Positions 25,974-35,617 are shown, numbered from the stretch's first letter. The stretch: DNA of 64,000 nucleotides from JAYPAN01 sp038123715 (GCA_038123715.1 JAYPAN010000001.1:62001-126000), one strand, 5' to 3'. The notes: generated from the letters alone by a model not told the origin. A program made the numbers and translations.

Positions 25974-26867
25974 TCAGTCCAAACGGCAATTGCGTGCTTG
26001 CAAAATTGGCGTCATTTCGCGCAAAGCGGCCGGTGTGCGGTCAAGCGGAATGCGCGGATGCAAATGATGGACAATATGCGCCGTCATGCCCAGCGAACTC
26101 CAGACGCCCAACCAGCTTGAAAAGCCGCGCGTATCCGCATAGCGACCGGTCTCATGGCCGGGAAAATGCGGCAACCATGACAGATAAATGCGAACATAAA
26201 TCACGCCGATTTTCAGCGGCAACCACCATAAAAGCAACGCCTCCAGCGCCAAACCATTATAGGCGCAGATGAATAGGATAGCCATATGAGCGAGGATAAT
26301 GCCGATTTGCTCAATATAGGCGCGCTTGGCTTCATCTGTGCCAAGCCTTTGCAAGCAGTCGCCATAGCTGGAACTGGCTTCCGAGCCGGGCTGGTAAGAC
26401 TGAATGGACAGCCAGACAGTCTGCCATAAATTGCCGCCATTATTGAACACATGGTCAGGGTCAAGCACCGGGTCATTGGTGTTTTTGTGATGCTCCAAAT
26501 GGGTCAGCCGCAAAATGCGATAGCCATAGGCCAGCGGGATAAGCGACAAATGACCAATCGCCTCATTCAGCCAGCGCAATTTGTCACCGGGGCGGGCATA
26601 AATATCGTGTTGCGCTTCATGGCTTGGCAAATAGGCCAATGTGATATTCACAAGAGCAATCGGAAAAGCCAGCCATAGTGGCATGATACCGGTCAGCACA
26701 AGCGGCCAAAGCGCCAGCCAGCAGCTCAGATTCAAAATCGGCCACAAAACCATTGGAATGGAAATGCCTTGCATATATTTGCGCGCAATTTCGCGCTCGC
26801 GCCGTGTCAGCTCGGCGTCGGACATGCCTTCCACATTATAATCGGCTGCAATCTCACTCATATCCAT
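25974..26867 (-). CDS. Membrane fatty acid desaturase / hydroxylase superfamily protein
   Basis: A 297-residue integral membrane di-iron enzyme. Three histidine boxes are visible: HEAQHD (about 83), HLEHHKN (about 123) and HIVHHLHP (about 268). Hydrophobic pairs at about 38-75 and 190-230 give the usual four-helix layout. The superfamily covers acyl desaturases and carotenoid ketolases or hydroxylases; the box spacing does not let me choose, and no carotenoid genes lie nearby. It overlaps the upstream small membrane-protein gene by 10 bp, so the two are co-translated. Confidence 0.85.
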   Translation of the reverse strand: MDMSEIAADYNVEGMSDAELTRREREIARKYMQGISIPMVLWPILNLSCWLALWPLVLTGIMPLWLAFPIALVNITLAYLPSHEAQHDIYARPGDKLRWLNEAIGHLSLIPLAYGYRILRLTHLEHHKNTNDPVLDPDHVFNNGGNLWQTVWLSIQSYQPGSEASSSYGDCLQRLGTDEAKRAYIEQIGIILAHMAILFICAYNGLALEALLLWWLPLKIGVIYVRIYLSWLPHFPGHETGRYADTRGFSSWLGVWSSLGMTAHIVHHLHPRIPLDRTPAALREMTPILQARNCRLD

Positions 26868-27067
26868 CTCCCCGTTATGAATGCGACAATCCCATATGCT
26901 GCGCCCGCCAGCATACAGGTCAAATAGACTGTCGAGCTTTCAACGGACAAGCCGCTGAGGCTGTGCAAGGGCGTGCGTAAATACAGCTCCGCCATGACCG
27001 GCCCCAAAAAACTAATACCGAACCAAACTGGCATTAGTTTGAGCAAATACTCGACAAGCTTCATCAT
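26858..27067 (-). CDS. Small two-helix membrane protein
   Basis: A 69-residue protein of unknown function with two predicted membrane helices (about 10-28 and 46-64). It begins with two consecutive ATG codons (27067 and 27064). Its stop overlaps the desaturase start by 10 bp, which suggests a role with that enzyme, for example as a small partner subunit, though there is no direct evidence. It may be overlooked by automatic annotation because of its size. Confidence 0.6.
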   Translation of the reverse strand: MMKLVEYLLKLMPVWFGISFLGPVMAELYLRTPLHSLSGLSVESSTVYLTCMLAGAAYGIVAFITGRWI

Positions 27068-27147
27068 CAGAAAAGTTTAACTTACTTGCCCGAAACTGAC
27101 AATAGATGAAATTGCTTCACGTTTTTGCTTGTGAGCAAGCCCAAAAG

Positions 27148-28437
27148 CTAGGTTTTATCAAGCGCCTGCCCGATATCAGCCAGAATATCGTCAATATGCT
27201 CAATGCCGATGGACAGCCGCACATAGCCTGGTGTCACGCCTGCGGCGGCTTGGTCTTCCACCGAAAGCTGGCTGTGTGTGGTGCTGGCCGGGTGAATAGC
27301 CAATGAGCGTGCATCACCGATATTTGCAACATGGTAAAGCAGTTCGAGCGCATTGATGAATTTTTTACCGGCATCAACGCCACCGGCCAATTCAAAGCCC
27401 ATTAGCGCGCCATAGCCGCCGGACATGACGGCATCGGCGCGGGCGCGCATTTCGCCATCCATCAGGCCGGGGAAAATAACTTTCTCAACCTTCGGATGGT
27501 CGTTCAAAAACGCCGCAACAGCGCCGGCATTTTCGCAATGGGCGCGCATCCGCAAGGGCAGGGTTTCCATGCCTTGCAGGAACATAAACGCATTAAACGG
27601 CGACATCGCGCCGCCAACATCACGCAGCAATGTGGTGCGCGCTTTCAGAATATAGGCGATAGGCCCAAGCGGCTTGGCGGCTTGCGACCAAACCGCACCA
27701 TGATAGGACGGGTCAGGCGAATTCAGCAAAGGCTGGCGGTCACCGGCGGCTTCCCAATCAAAATTGCCGCCATCGACAATCAGCCCGCCAATTGACGTGC
27801 CGTGGCCGCCAAGATATTTGGTGGCACTGTAAACAACAATGGCCGCACCATGGTCAAACGGGCGCACCAGTGTCGGCGCGGCGGTATTGTCCATGATAAG
27901 CGGAATACCGTGGGCGCGGCCAATATCGGCGACTTGCTTGATGGGGAACACATTCAGCTTCGGATTGGGCAGGGTTTCAGCATAAAAAGCGCGCGTCTTG
28001 TCATCTATCGCATTGGCGAAATCCTGCGGATTGGTTGGGTCAACAAAGCGCACTTCCAGACCCATATCCTTCATTGTATTGGCGAACAGATTCCATGTCC
28101 CGCCATAAAGGTCGGTGGAGGAAACGATATTGTCACCGGCGCGGGCAATGTTTTGCAGCGCCATGGTCGAAGCGGTCTGACCGGATGACACAGCCAGCGC
28201 TGCCGCACCACCTTCCAGCGCGGCAATGCGCTGTTCCAGCACATCCGTGGTCGGGTTTTGCAGGCGCGTATAGATATTGCCCAGCTCAGCCAGCGCAAAC
28301 AGGCTGGCGGCATGGTCGGTATCGTTGAATTGATAGCTTGTTGTCTGATGAATTGGCACGGCAACCGAACCGGTTGTCGGGTCGGCGCGCCATCCCGCGT
28401 GCAGGGCAAGGGTTTCTGGTTTGGTTGACTCGGTCAT
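27148..28437 (-). CDS. metY: O-acetylhomoserine sulfhydrylase (aminocarboxypropyltransferase)
   Basis: A 429-residue PLP enzyme of the Cys/Met metabolism family that makes homocysteine from O-acetyl- (or O-succinyl-) homoserine and sulfide. The family start (TLALHAGWRADPTTGSVAVP), the aldehyde-contact segment YTRLQNPTTDVLEQRIAALEGG and the PLP-lysine motif YSATKYLGGHGTS are intact. Its length (about 430) fits MetY rather than MetB or MetZ (about 390). The ribosome site is GGAGGGAGTC. The leader (28438-28560, read on the minus strand) can form a CCGCA/TGCGG hairpin of unknown meaning. With the divergent ppx gene it shares a 227-bp spacer. Confidence 0.93.
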   Translation of the reverse strand: MTESTKPETLALHAGWRADPTTGSVAVPIHQTTSYQFNDTDHAASLFALAELGNIYTRLQNPTTDVLEQRIAALEGGAAALAVSSGQTASTMALQNIARAGDNIVSSTDLYGGTWNLFANTMKDMGLEVRFVDPTNPQDFANAIDDKTRAFYAETLPNPKLNVFPIKQVADIGRAHGIPLIMDNTAAPTLVRPFDHGAAIVVYSATKYLGGHGTSIGGLIVDGGNFDWEAAGDRQPLLNSPDPSYHGAVWSQAAKPLGPIAYILKARTTLLRDVGGAMSPFNAFMFLQGMETLPLRMRAHCENAGAVAAFLNDHPKVEKVIFPGLMDGEMRARADAVMSGGYGALMGFELAGGVDAGKKFINALELLYHVANIGDARSLAIHPASTTHSQLSVEDQAAAGVTPGYVRLSIGIEHIDDILADIGQALDKT

Positions 28438-28664
28438 GTGACTCCCTCCAAGAAAGCGATAATCAATCAGCCCGCAAATCGGTAAGAAAAAACTGCGGAA
28501 AAGAAAGCCACCTATATCCCATAAAAGGCAGATAAAGGGAATAGCCTATCCTTGCTCGCTTGGCGCGACGCACTTCCGCCCTTTTCATTGGCTGAGGAGC
28601 TTGCTAGTGTTCGGTTAACGGCCCTATGGCCTTCTGCACTTTTCGTGCAGCCCAAGGAGTTGAC

Positions 28665-29816
28665 ATGTCTAATCGGGTTGACGATGGCGCACCGCGCGCC
28701 AATGCGTCACAAAATGGTCAAGATGAAGCGGGGCGCGCCAGCGCGCCGCGCCGCAAATCCCGATTTCGGTCTTTGGGACAGGGCAGAAAACCGCTTTATG
28801 CCGCCGTTGATCTCGGCACAAATAATTGCCGCTTGCTGATTGTCCAATCGGCGCATGGCGGGTTCAGAGTGCGTGACAGCTTTTCGCGTATTGTGCGTCT
28901 GGGGGAGGGGCTGGATGCAACCGGAAGCCTGTCGGAGGCCGCGATTGTGCGAACCATTGGCGCTTTGCGGATTTGCGCGTCGAAAATACGCCGCGCCGGT
29001 GTGACCCGCATCAGATGTATTGCCACGGAAGCCTGCCGCGAAGCGGATAATGGAGCTGATTTTATCGCCCGTGTGCGCCGCGAAACCGGCCTGTCGCTGG
29101 AAATTATTGACGGCGATGAGGAGGCCGAGCTGGCCGCTATGGGTTGCGCTTCGCTTTTTGATGAGCAGGCGCGCCATATTTTTGTTTTTGACATTGGCGG
29201 CGGCAGCACGGAAATCATAAGGCTGGCACGCGAGGCGGGCGGGCGTTTTGTGCCGGCTGACCGTGCGTCCCTGCCGCTTGGTGTTGTGCGCTTGGCCGAG
29301 CGCCACGCCGGACAGGGCGAAAACGGGCATGGCTATGAGCAGATGATGGATGACGCGCAAGGTCATTTGGCCGAGTTCATGGCGCGCCAACATGCGGTTG
29401 AAGATATTGGCGATGTGCAGCTTATTGGCACATCCGGCACGATTACAACTTTGGCTGCTGTGCATCTTGGCCTGCAACGCTATGACCGCAAAAAGGTTGA
29501 CGGCATCACCATTGAGGCCGGCCAGACGCATGAGATTATCGCCCGTTTGCGGGCAAAAACCCGCGACCAGCTTGCCGCCAATCCCTGTATCGGAAACGAA
29601 AGGGCGGATTTGGTGCTGGCCGGGTGCGCCGTGGTTGATGTCATTCATCGGCAATGGCCGGTTGAGCGTTTTCATGTCGCCGACCGGGGCTTGCGTGAGG
29701 GCGTGTTGTTGAAAATGATACGCCGCGATGCGCGCAAAAGGCGACGCCGTCGGCGGCGTGACAATATGCGTGAGAAAGGGCGGGGCAATGCGCCCGTTGC
29801 CATGCCCAATGGCTAA
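28665..29816 (+). CDS. ppx: Exopolyphosphatase / guanosine pentaphosphate phosphohydrolase family protein
   Basis: A 383-residue Ppx/GppA enzyme of the ASKHA fold that hydrolyses polyphosphate or pppGpp. The phosphate-1 loop AAVDLGTNNCRLLIV is near residue 50, the phosphate-2 loop FVFDIGGGSTEIIRL near 180. A basic, low-complexity N-terminus (residues 1-40) precedes the fold, and the C-terminus ends in an Arg-rich tail. The short length (no HD domain) is usual for Alphaproteobacteria. ATG 28665 follows a perfect AAGGAG. It overlaps rlmE by 8 bp; ppx-rlmE-guaB is a conserved alphaproteobacterial order. Confidence 0.93.
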   Translation: MSNRVDDGAPRANASQNGQDEAGRASAPRRKSRFRSLGQGRKPLYAAVDLGTNNCRLLIVQSAHGGFRVRDSFSRIVRLGEGLDATGSLSEAAIVRTIGALRICASKIRRAGVTRIRCIATEACREADNGADFIARVRRETGLSLEIIDGDEEAELAAMGCASLFDEQARHIFVFDIGGGSTEIIRLAREAGGRFVPADRASLPLGVVRLAERHAGQGENGHGYEQMMDDAQGHLAEFMARQHAVEDIGDVQLIGTSGTITTLAAVHLGLQRYDRKKVDGITIEAGQTHEIIARLRAKTRDQLAANPCIGNERADLVLAGCAVVDVIHRQWPVERFHVADRGLREGVLLKMIRRDARKRRRRRRRDNMREKGRGNAPVAMPNG

Positions 29817-30546
29817 AAACCCTACATTTGGCGATGGCCGTCGGCGCGGCGACCGGATGCGAACCAAAGTGCGAACAGCGCGCGGGCGCAAATTATCTTC
29901 GACGCGCTGGCTGGAACGGCAATTAAACGACCCCTATGTTGCAGCCGCCAAAAAAGACGGCTACCGGTCGCGCGCCGCCTATAAAATTATTGAAATGGAT
30001 GACCGCTTCAATCTTTTCACGCCGGGTGCTTGTGTGATTGATTTGGGCAGCGCGCCGGGGGGCTGGTCGCAAATTGCTGCCCAGCGTGTTGGCAGTTCGG
30101 CGCAAAAAAGGCCGGCGCAAAAAGGATTTGTCGGCGCGATTGATATTCAGGATATGGAGCCAATCGCCGGAGTGGATTTTATCAAGCTTGATTTCCTTGA
30201 TGACAGCGCGCCTGCCATTATACGCGAATTGGCCGGACGCCGCGCCGATGCGGTGATATCCGACATGGCCGCGCCTGTTACCGGCCATCGCCAGACCGAC
30301 CATTTACGCACAATGGCGCTGGCCGAGGCCGCCGCTTGGTTCAGTTTTGAAGTGTTGCGGCCGGGCGGGGCTTTTTGTGCAAAAGTCTTTCAGGGCGGCG
30401 CGTCGGGTGATTTGCTGGCAGAGCTGAAACGCCGCTTTGGCCGTGTGCATCACATGAAACCCAAATCAAGCCGCAAGGAATCGGTTGAGCTTTATGTCAT
30501 CGCGCTTGATTTCAAAGGCGGTAAGGCCGCGCAGGATGATGATTAA
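29809..30546 (+). CDS. rlmE: 23S rRNA (uridine-2'-O)-methyltransferase E
   Basis: A 245-residue SAM-dependent methyltransferase that modifies U2552 in the peptidyl-transferase region of 23S rRNA. SAM motif DLGSAPGGWSQIA, DIQDMEPI and SDMAAPVTGH are in order, and the catalytic lysines and glutamate typical of FtsJ/RlmE (KDGYRSRAAYK, CAKVFQGG, SRKESVELY) can be seen. The first 45 residues are basic, as in many alphaproteobacterial members. Its start lies inside the ppx stop region (ATGGCTAA). Confidence 0.95.
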   Translation: MAKNPTFGDGRRRGDRMRTKVRTARGRKLSSTRWLERQLNDPYVAAAKKDGYRSRAAYKIIEMDDRFNLFTPGACVIDLGSAPGGWSQIAAQRVGSSAQKRPAQKGFVGAIDIQDMEPIAGVDFIKLDFLDDSAPAIIRELAGRRADAVISDMAAPVTGHRQTDHLRTMALAEAAAWFSFEVLRPGGAFCAKVFQGGASGDLLAELKRRFGRVHHMKPKSSRKESVELYVIALDFKGGKAAQDDD

Positions 30547-30549
30547 GGC

Positions 30550-30590
30550 TCTGAAATAAATAGATAAAAAAATAATTCAGATATTTTTTC
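30550..30590 (+). terminator. Possible weak terminator after rlmE
   Basis: TCTGAA (30550-30555) and TTCAGA (30576-30581) can pair around an A/T-rich 20-base loop and are followed by TATTTTTT. The stem is short, so this is a tentative call; it would separate rlmE from guaB. Confidence 0.3.
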
Positions 30591-30648
30591 CCTATCGCGC
30601 AAAAAGGTGTTACTAAACGGCGTCAAATACCTAGGAAGGATTTGACCC

Positions 30649-32112
30649 ATGTTTCGTGAAGCGCTGACTTTTGATGATGTTCTGCTTGAACCGGCGGCAT
30701 CGGCGATTTTGCCGTCGCAGGCCGATACATCGACGCAGGTAACACGCACCATCTCGCTTGGTATTCCCCTGCTTTCTTCGGCTATGGATACGGTGACCGA
30801 GGCCGATATGGCGATTGCCATGGCGCAGGCTGGTGGCCTTGGCGTATTGCACCGCAATTTGACACCGGAAGAACAGGCCGCCGAAGTGCGTAAGGTGAAG
30901 AAGTTTGAAAGCGGCATGGTGGTCAATCCGCTGACCATTGCCCCTGACGCCAAATTATCCGAAGCTTTGACATTGATGTCGGAAAACCGCATTTCCGGTG
31001 TGCCGGTGACGGAAGCCAATGGCAAGCTGGTCGGTATTCTGACCAATCGTGATGTGCGCTTTGCCTCCAATCCTGACCAGCGTGTCAGCGAGTTGATGAC
31101 ACGCGAAAATCTTGTCACAGTGCAGGAAGCGGTCGGGCAGGAAGAAGCCAAAAGGCTTTTGCACCAGCACCGAATTGAAAAATTGCTGGTGGTGGATGAA
31201 AACTATCATTGCGTCGGGCTTATTACAGTCAAGGATATGGAAAAGGCGCAATTGCACCCCAATGCAGCCAAGGATGAGCAGGGTCGCTTGCGCGTTGCGG
31301 CGGCCTCGACGGTCGGGGATGAAGGTTTTGCGCGCACCGAGGCGCTGGTCGATGCCGGTGTTGACTTGATTGTGGTCGATACGGCACATGGCCATTCTGA
31401 GCGCGTATCGGAAGCGGTGTCGCGGATTAAAAAATTATCCAATGCGATTCAGGTCATGGCCGGTAATGTGGCAACCAAAGACGCGGCGCAAGCGCTGATT
31501 GATGCCGGAGCCGATGCGGTGAAAGTGGGTATTGGGCCGGGGTCGATTTGCACAACGCGCGTGGTGGCCGGTGTCGGCGTGCCGCAATTAACGGCGATTA
31601 TGGATGCGGTGGAAGCGGCGCGCGCCGCCAATGTGCCGGTCATAGCTGATGGCGGCATAAAATACTCCGGCGATTTGGCCAAGGCGATTGCCGCCGGTGC
31701 CAGTTGCGCCATGATGGGGTCATTGCTGGCCGGCACGGAAGAAAGCCCCGGCGAGGTTTTTCTCTATCAGGGACGCAGCTATAAGGCCTATCGCGGCATG
31801 GGGTCGGTGGGCGCGATGGCGCGTGGCTCGGCCGACCGCTATTTCCAGCAAGACATTGCCGATACGCATAAGCTGGTGCCGGAAGGTATTGAAGGTCAGA
31901 TACCCTATAAAGGGCCGGTGGGTCAGGTTCTGCACCAGCTTGTCGGCGGCTTGCGCGCCGCAATGGGCTATACAGGCGCGGCCAATATCGCCGAATTGCA
32001 CAGCAAGGCGAAGTTTATCCGCATGACCTCGGCTTCGCTGGCTGAAAGCCATGTCCATGATGTGACCATTACGCGCGAAGCACCGAATTATCCGGGCAGC
32101 GGTAAAAACTAG
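30649..32112 (+). CDS. guaB: Inosine-5'-monophosphate dehydrogenase
   Basis: A 487-residue enzyme that oxidises IMP to XMP, the committed step to GMP. The catalytic loop GIGPGSICTTRVVAGVGVPQ (active-site Cys) and the flap region AYRGMGSVGAM are intact, and two CBS domains interrupt the barrel at about residues 93-205. An AGGAAGGA ribosome site precedes ATG 30649. The stop TAG overlaps the GTG start of rsmB by one base. guaA lies two genes downstream, so the two GMP-synthesis steps are probably co-expressed. Confidence 0.97.
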   Translation: MFREALTFDDVLLEPAASAILPSQADTSTQVTRTISLGIPLLSSAMDTVTEADMAIAMAQAGGLGVLHRNLTPEEQAAEVRKVKKFESGMVVNPLTIAPDAKLSEALTLMSENRISGVPVTEANGKLVGILTNRDVRFASNPDQRVSELMTRENLVTVQEAVGQEEAKRLLHQHRIEKLLVVDENYHCVGLITVKDMEKAQLHPNAAKDEQGRLRVAAASTVGDEGFARTEALVDAGVDLIVVDTAHGHSERVSEAVSRIKKLSNAIQVMAGNVATKDAAQALIDAGADAVKVGIGPGSICTTRVVAGVGVPQLTAIMDAVEAARAANVPVIADGGIKYSGDLAKAIAAGASCAMMGSLLAGTEESPGEVFLYQGRSYKAYRGMGSVGAMARGSADRYFQQDIADTHKLVPEGIEGQIPYKGPVGQVLHQLVGGLRAAMGYTGAANIAELHSKAKFIRMTSASLAESHVHDVTITREAPNYPGSGKN

Positions 32113-33413
32113 TGCGTCCGGCCGCGCGCCTGCAAACCACGGCATCATTGTTGCGCCTGGTGCTGGGCGATAAGCGCCCGGTTGACAATTTGCTGCGCCA
32201 ATGGGCGCGGCAAAACCGCTATGCCGGTTCCAAAGACCGGCGCGCTATCGCCGATGCGCTGTTTGCCGTTTTGCGCCATTACACCATGCTGGCAGCGCGG
32301 TTGGGCATGGATTTGACCGCCGCCGATAGCGGTGAAACCGCCCTGCCTGCGCCCAATGGTGAGGAAGCGCTGATGCTGGCCATGCTGGCGCTGGCGGTGA
32401 TTGACGACATACCGGCCGATGAGGTGCTGGCCTTGGCTGATGGCAGCCGCCACGCGCCCGCGCCGCTGTCGCCGGACAGGGAAAAAACCTTTCGCCATGC
32501 CTGCGCCCATATATTTGCCGATTCATCTATGCGGCGCGCCGACCGGCTTTGCGTGCCGAACTGGCTGCTGGCCGATATGGATGCGGCACTAGCAAGAGCC
32601 GATGCTGATTTGACGGCCATGATGGCGCGCGCGCCGACCGATTTGCGGGTCAATTTACTGAAAACCGACCGCATGACAGCGCAGCAGGCTTTGATGCGGG
32701 AAGGGGTGGAAACCATGCCTCATGCCCATATTGAAACGGCTTTGCGGGTCAGCGGGCATGGCTTTTTTGCTGAAGGCGACAGCTTTGCCAAAGGGTTGGT
32801 CGAGATTCAAGATGCCGGTTCGCAAGCCCTTGCCGCCCTGTGCGCGCCGCGCCCTTATGAGCTGGTGATTGATTATTGCGCCGGTGCTGGCGGCAAGGCT
32901 TTGGCGCTGGCCGCGCTGATGGATAATAAGGGCGTGATTTTTGCCCATGATGCGGTAGCGGCGCGGATGAAAGATTTGCCGCAACGCGCGCGCCGTGCTG
33001 GTGTCGAGATGGTCGAATATGCAGCAGATGAAAAATTGCAAAAACTTGCCGGTCAAGCCAATTTGGTTATTGCCGATGTGCCATGCAGCGGGTCAGGGCG
33101 TTGGCGGCGCGCGCCGGAAACCAAATGGCGCTTGACCGCACCGGCGCTTGCCGAATTGCACCGGCAACAGGCGCAGATTCTTGACGCGGCGGCGGCCTAT
33201 GTCAAACCCGGCAGCAGGCTGGCCTATATGACTTGCTCGATTCTCAACAGCGAAAATGGCGCGCAAGTGCAAGATTTCCTGTCGCGCCAGCCACAATTTG
33301 TTATTGATGAAAGCGTCAGTTTTGCCGGACAAAAGGGCACGATTCAGCTTTCCCCCCATGCCTGCGCGACCGATGGTCTGTTTTGCGCCATTTTGACGCG
33401 AAGCGAGGCTTGA
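32112..33413 (+). CDS. rsmB: RsmB-type rRNA (cytosine-C5) methyltransferase
   Basis: A 433-residue enzyme with an N-terminal NusB-like RNA-binding region (about 1-140) and a C-terminal NOL1/Sun methyltransferase domain. SAM motif DYCAGAGGKALALAALM and the two catalytic cysteines in ADVPCSGSGRWRR and MTCSILNSENG are present. It would methylate C967 of 16S rRNA in the E. coli numbering. It starts with GTG at 32112, overlapping the guaB stop by one base (TAGTG). Its last codons and the following 23 bases look like a degenerate 23-bp duplication (33391-33436, 16 of 23 matching). Confidence 0.9.
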   Translation: MRPAARLQTTASLLRLVLGDKRPVDNLLRQWARQNRYAGSKDRRAIADALFAVLRHYTMLAARLGMDLTAADSGETALPAPNGEEALMLAMLALAVIDDIPADEVLALADGSRHAPAPLSPDREKTFRHACAHIFADSSMRRADRLCVPNWLLADMDAALARADADLTAMMARAPTDLRVNLLKTDRMTAQQALMREGVETMPHAHIETALRVSGHGFFAEGDSFAKGLVEIQDAGSQALAALCAPRPYELVIDYCAGAGGKALALAALMDNKGVIFAHDAVAARMKDLPQRARRAGVEMVEYAADEKLQKLAGQANLVIADVPCSGSGRWRRAPETKWRLTAPALAELHRQQAQILDAAAAYVKPGSRLAYMTCSILNSENGAQVQDFLSRQPQFVIDESVSFAGQKGTIQLSPHACATDGLFCAILTRSEA

Positions 33414-33443
33414 TTTTCACGCCAAGCAGTGCGAGACAGGGAC

Positions 33444-33956
33444 ATGTTTTATTTCACTCCGGCTTTATTTTCTCTGGCGTTTATTGTGACGATTGTCTGG
33501 GCAAGCGTCGCGCCGGCTGAGGCGGTATCGCGCAAATATCGTGACTTGTCGCAAAATCTGACCGGTCAGGCAGAGACCGAACTCTCGGCCGAACGCGCGC
33601 AACAAGCCGACGCCATGCTGAACCTCGCATTAACCGCAGACCCGGCCAATGCCGAGGCCTATATGCTGAAAGGCCGCGCACAAAAACAGCTCGGCAATCC
33701 CGAAGAAGGCTTGCGGCTGATGAACATTTCACTGGAAATCAGCCCCAGCAATGTTGACGGTCTGTTATTGCAGGGTAAGACCGCTTTGGAAGTTGGTGAT
33801 TTGGAACAGGCGGGCAAATCCTTGCGCCAGATTGAGCAGATCTGCGGCGTTGATTGCGCCGCTGCCGAGGAGCTGACCGTGGCCTTGGACACCGCCAATA
33901 TCATGCAGCAAGATGATGCTGACAAAGCCGGTGAAAGCGGCGGGGATGCGCGGTAA
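33444..33956 (+). CDS. Membrane-anchored tetratricopeptide-repeat protein
   Basis: A 170-residue protein with an N-terminal hydrophobic segment (about 5-25, signal anchor or signal peptide ending APAEA) and two or three TPR-like helical pairs (about 55-130: ADAMLNLALTADPANAEAYM, QLGNPEEGLRLMNISLEISP, ALEVGDLEQAGKSLRQIEQI). It is probably periplasmic. It lies between rsmB and guaA with its stop directly touching the guaA ATG. Function unknown. Confidence 0.78.
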   Translation: MFYFTPALFSLAFIVTIVWASVAPAEAVSRKYRDLSQNLTGQAETELSAERAQQADAMLNLALTADPANAEAYMLKGRAQKQLGNPEEGLRLMNISLEISPSNVDGLLLQGKTALEVGDLEQAGKSLRQIEQICGVDCAAAEELTVALDTANIMQQDDADKAGESGGDAR

Positions 33957-35501
33957 ATGGATTATGTTCTGATTGTCGATTTCGGCAGCCAAGTGACACA
34001 ATTAATCGCCCGGCGGGTGCGCGAAAGCGGTGTCTATTGCGAAATCGTGCCGTTTAACAAGGCCGAAGCGGCCTTTGCGGCACAGCCTCCCAAGGCGGTT
34101 ATTTTATCGGGTGGCCCGAACAGCGTTACCGATGCTGACACGCCGCGCGCGCCGCAGACTATTCTCGATTCCGGCCTGCCCATATTGGGCATTTGCTACG
34201 GCCAGCAAACACTTTGCGCGCAATTGGGCGGCAAGGTGGAAAGCTCGGAGGCGCGCGAATTTGGCCGTGCCATGTTGAGCATTGATGCAGCCAGCCCGCT
34301 ATTTGACGGCATTGGCGATATTGGCGCGGCCATTCAGGTCTGGATGAGCCATGGTGACAGGGTCACTGATTTGCCCGACGGTTTTAGCGTGATTGCAACC
34401 AGTGAAAACGCGCCTTGCGCCGCCATTGCCGATGAGGCGCGGCGCATTTACGGCGTGCAGTTTCATCCCGAAGTGGTGCATACGCCGCAAGGGGCTGACT
34501 TATTGCGTAATTTCACCCATAAAATCGCCGGTTGCACGGGCAATTGGACAATGGCCGCGTTTCGCGACAAGGCGCTGCATGATATTCGCGCGCAAGTCGG
34601 GCAGGGGCGTGTTATTTGCGGCCTGTCAGGCGGTGTTGACAGTTCGGTTGTTGCCGTGCTGTTGCATGAGGCGATTGGTGAGCAATTAACCTGCGTCTAT
34701 GTTGATACTGGCATGATGCGCGCCGGTGAAAGTGAGCAGGTGGTTGGCCTGTTCCGCGACCATTTCAACATTCGGCTGGTGCATAAAGATGCCAGCGATT
34801 TATTCCTCGGCAAGCTGGACGGGGTTTCTGACCCGGAGCAGAAGCGTAAAATTATCGGTGCGACTTTTATCGATGTGTTCGAGGCCGAGGCGCAAGCTGT
34901 GGGTGGTGCGGATTTTCTGGCGCAAGGCACATTATATCCGGATGTGATTGAAAGCGTTTCCTTTGATGGCGGCCCCAGCGTCACCATTAAAAGCCACCAT
35001 AATGTCGGCGGTCTGCCGGAACGGATGAATATGAAGCTGGTCGAGCCGGTGCGCGAATTATTCAAAGATGAAGTGCGCGCTTTGGGGCGTGAGCTTGGCC
35101 TGCCGGAAAGTTTTGTCGGGCGTCACCCTTTTCCCGGCCCCGGGCTGGCCATTCGCGTGCCGGGCGAGATTACCGGTGAAAAGCTGGAAATCTTGCGTAA
35201 GGCCGACACGGTCTATCTCGATGAGATTCGCAAGGCCGGTTTATATGACGAGATTTGGCAGGCCTTTGCCGTGCTGCTGCCGGTGCGCACGGTCGGTGTC
35301 ATGGGTGACAGCCGCACCTATGATTATGTCTGCGCGCTGCGCGCCGTTACATCAACCGATGGCATGACGGCTGATTATTACCCGTTCAGTCATGAGTTTC
35401 TTGGTCGCGTCTCGACCCGTATCATCAATGAAGTGCGCGGTATTAACCGCGTCGTCTATGATGTAACATCCAAACCACCCGGCACGATTGAGTGGGAATA
35501 A
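33957..35501 (+). CDS. guaA: GMP synthase (glutamine-hydrolysing)
   Basis: A 514-residue two-domain enzyme. The glutamine amidotransferase domain (about 1-190) has the nucleophile motif GICYGQQ and HPEVVHT. The ATP-pyrophosphatase domain has the P-loop SGGVDSSVVA, and the C-terminal dimerisation domain ends in the conserved DVTSKPPGTIEWE. Its ATG follows the TPR stop with no space. The sequence is complete: the stop codon at 35499-35501 lies just before assembly gap 2. Confidence 0.98.
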   Translation: MDYVLIVDFGSQVTQLIARRVRESGVYCEIVPFNKAEAAFAAQPPKAVILSGGPNSVTDADTPRAPQTILDSGLPILGICYGQQTLCAQLGGKVESSEAREFGRAMLSIDAASPLFDGIGDIGAAIQVWMSHGDRVTDLPDGFSVIATSENAPCAAIADEARRIYGVQFHPEVVHTPQGADLLRNFTHKIAGCTGNWTMAAFRDKALHDIRAQVGQGRVICGLSGGVDSSVVAVLLHEAIGEQLTCVYVDTGMMRAGESEQVVGLFRDHFNIRLVHKDASDLFLGKLDGVSDPEQKRKIIGATFIDVFEAEAQAVGGADFLAQGTLYPDVIESVSFDGGPSVTIKSHHNVGGLPERMNMKLVEPVRELFKDEVRALGRELGLPESFVGRHPFPGPGLAIRVPGEITGEKLEILRKADTVYLDEIRKAGLYDEIWQAFAVLLPVRTVGVMGDSRTYDYVCALRAVTSTDGMTADYYPFSHEFLGRVSTRIINEVRGINRVVYDVTSKPPGTIEWE

Positions 35502-35502
35502 A

Positions 35503-35602
35503 NNNNNNNNNNNNNNNNNNNNNNNNNNNNNNNNNNNNNNNNNNNNNNNNNNNNNNNNNNNNNNNNNNNNNNNNNNNNNNNNNNNNNNNNNNNNNNNNNN
35601 NN
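35503..35602. other. Assembly gap 2 (100 N)
   Basis: Exactly 100 N. The 16 bases before it (35487-35502, the guaA C-terminal codons and stop) and after it (35603-35618) are identical, so the contigs probably overlap here or a short repeat collapsed. No gene is lost if the overlap is real. Confidence 0.95.
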
Positions 35603-35617
35603 ATTGAGTGGGAATAA

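Noticed and set aside
28438..28560. SAM-II riboswitch in front of metY
   Set aside because: A CCGCA/TGCGG hairpin is present and the gene context is right, but I do not see the conserved SAM-II loop sequence or a convincing pseudoknot partner. A covariance-model search would settle it.
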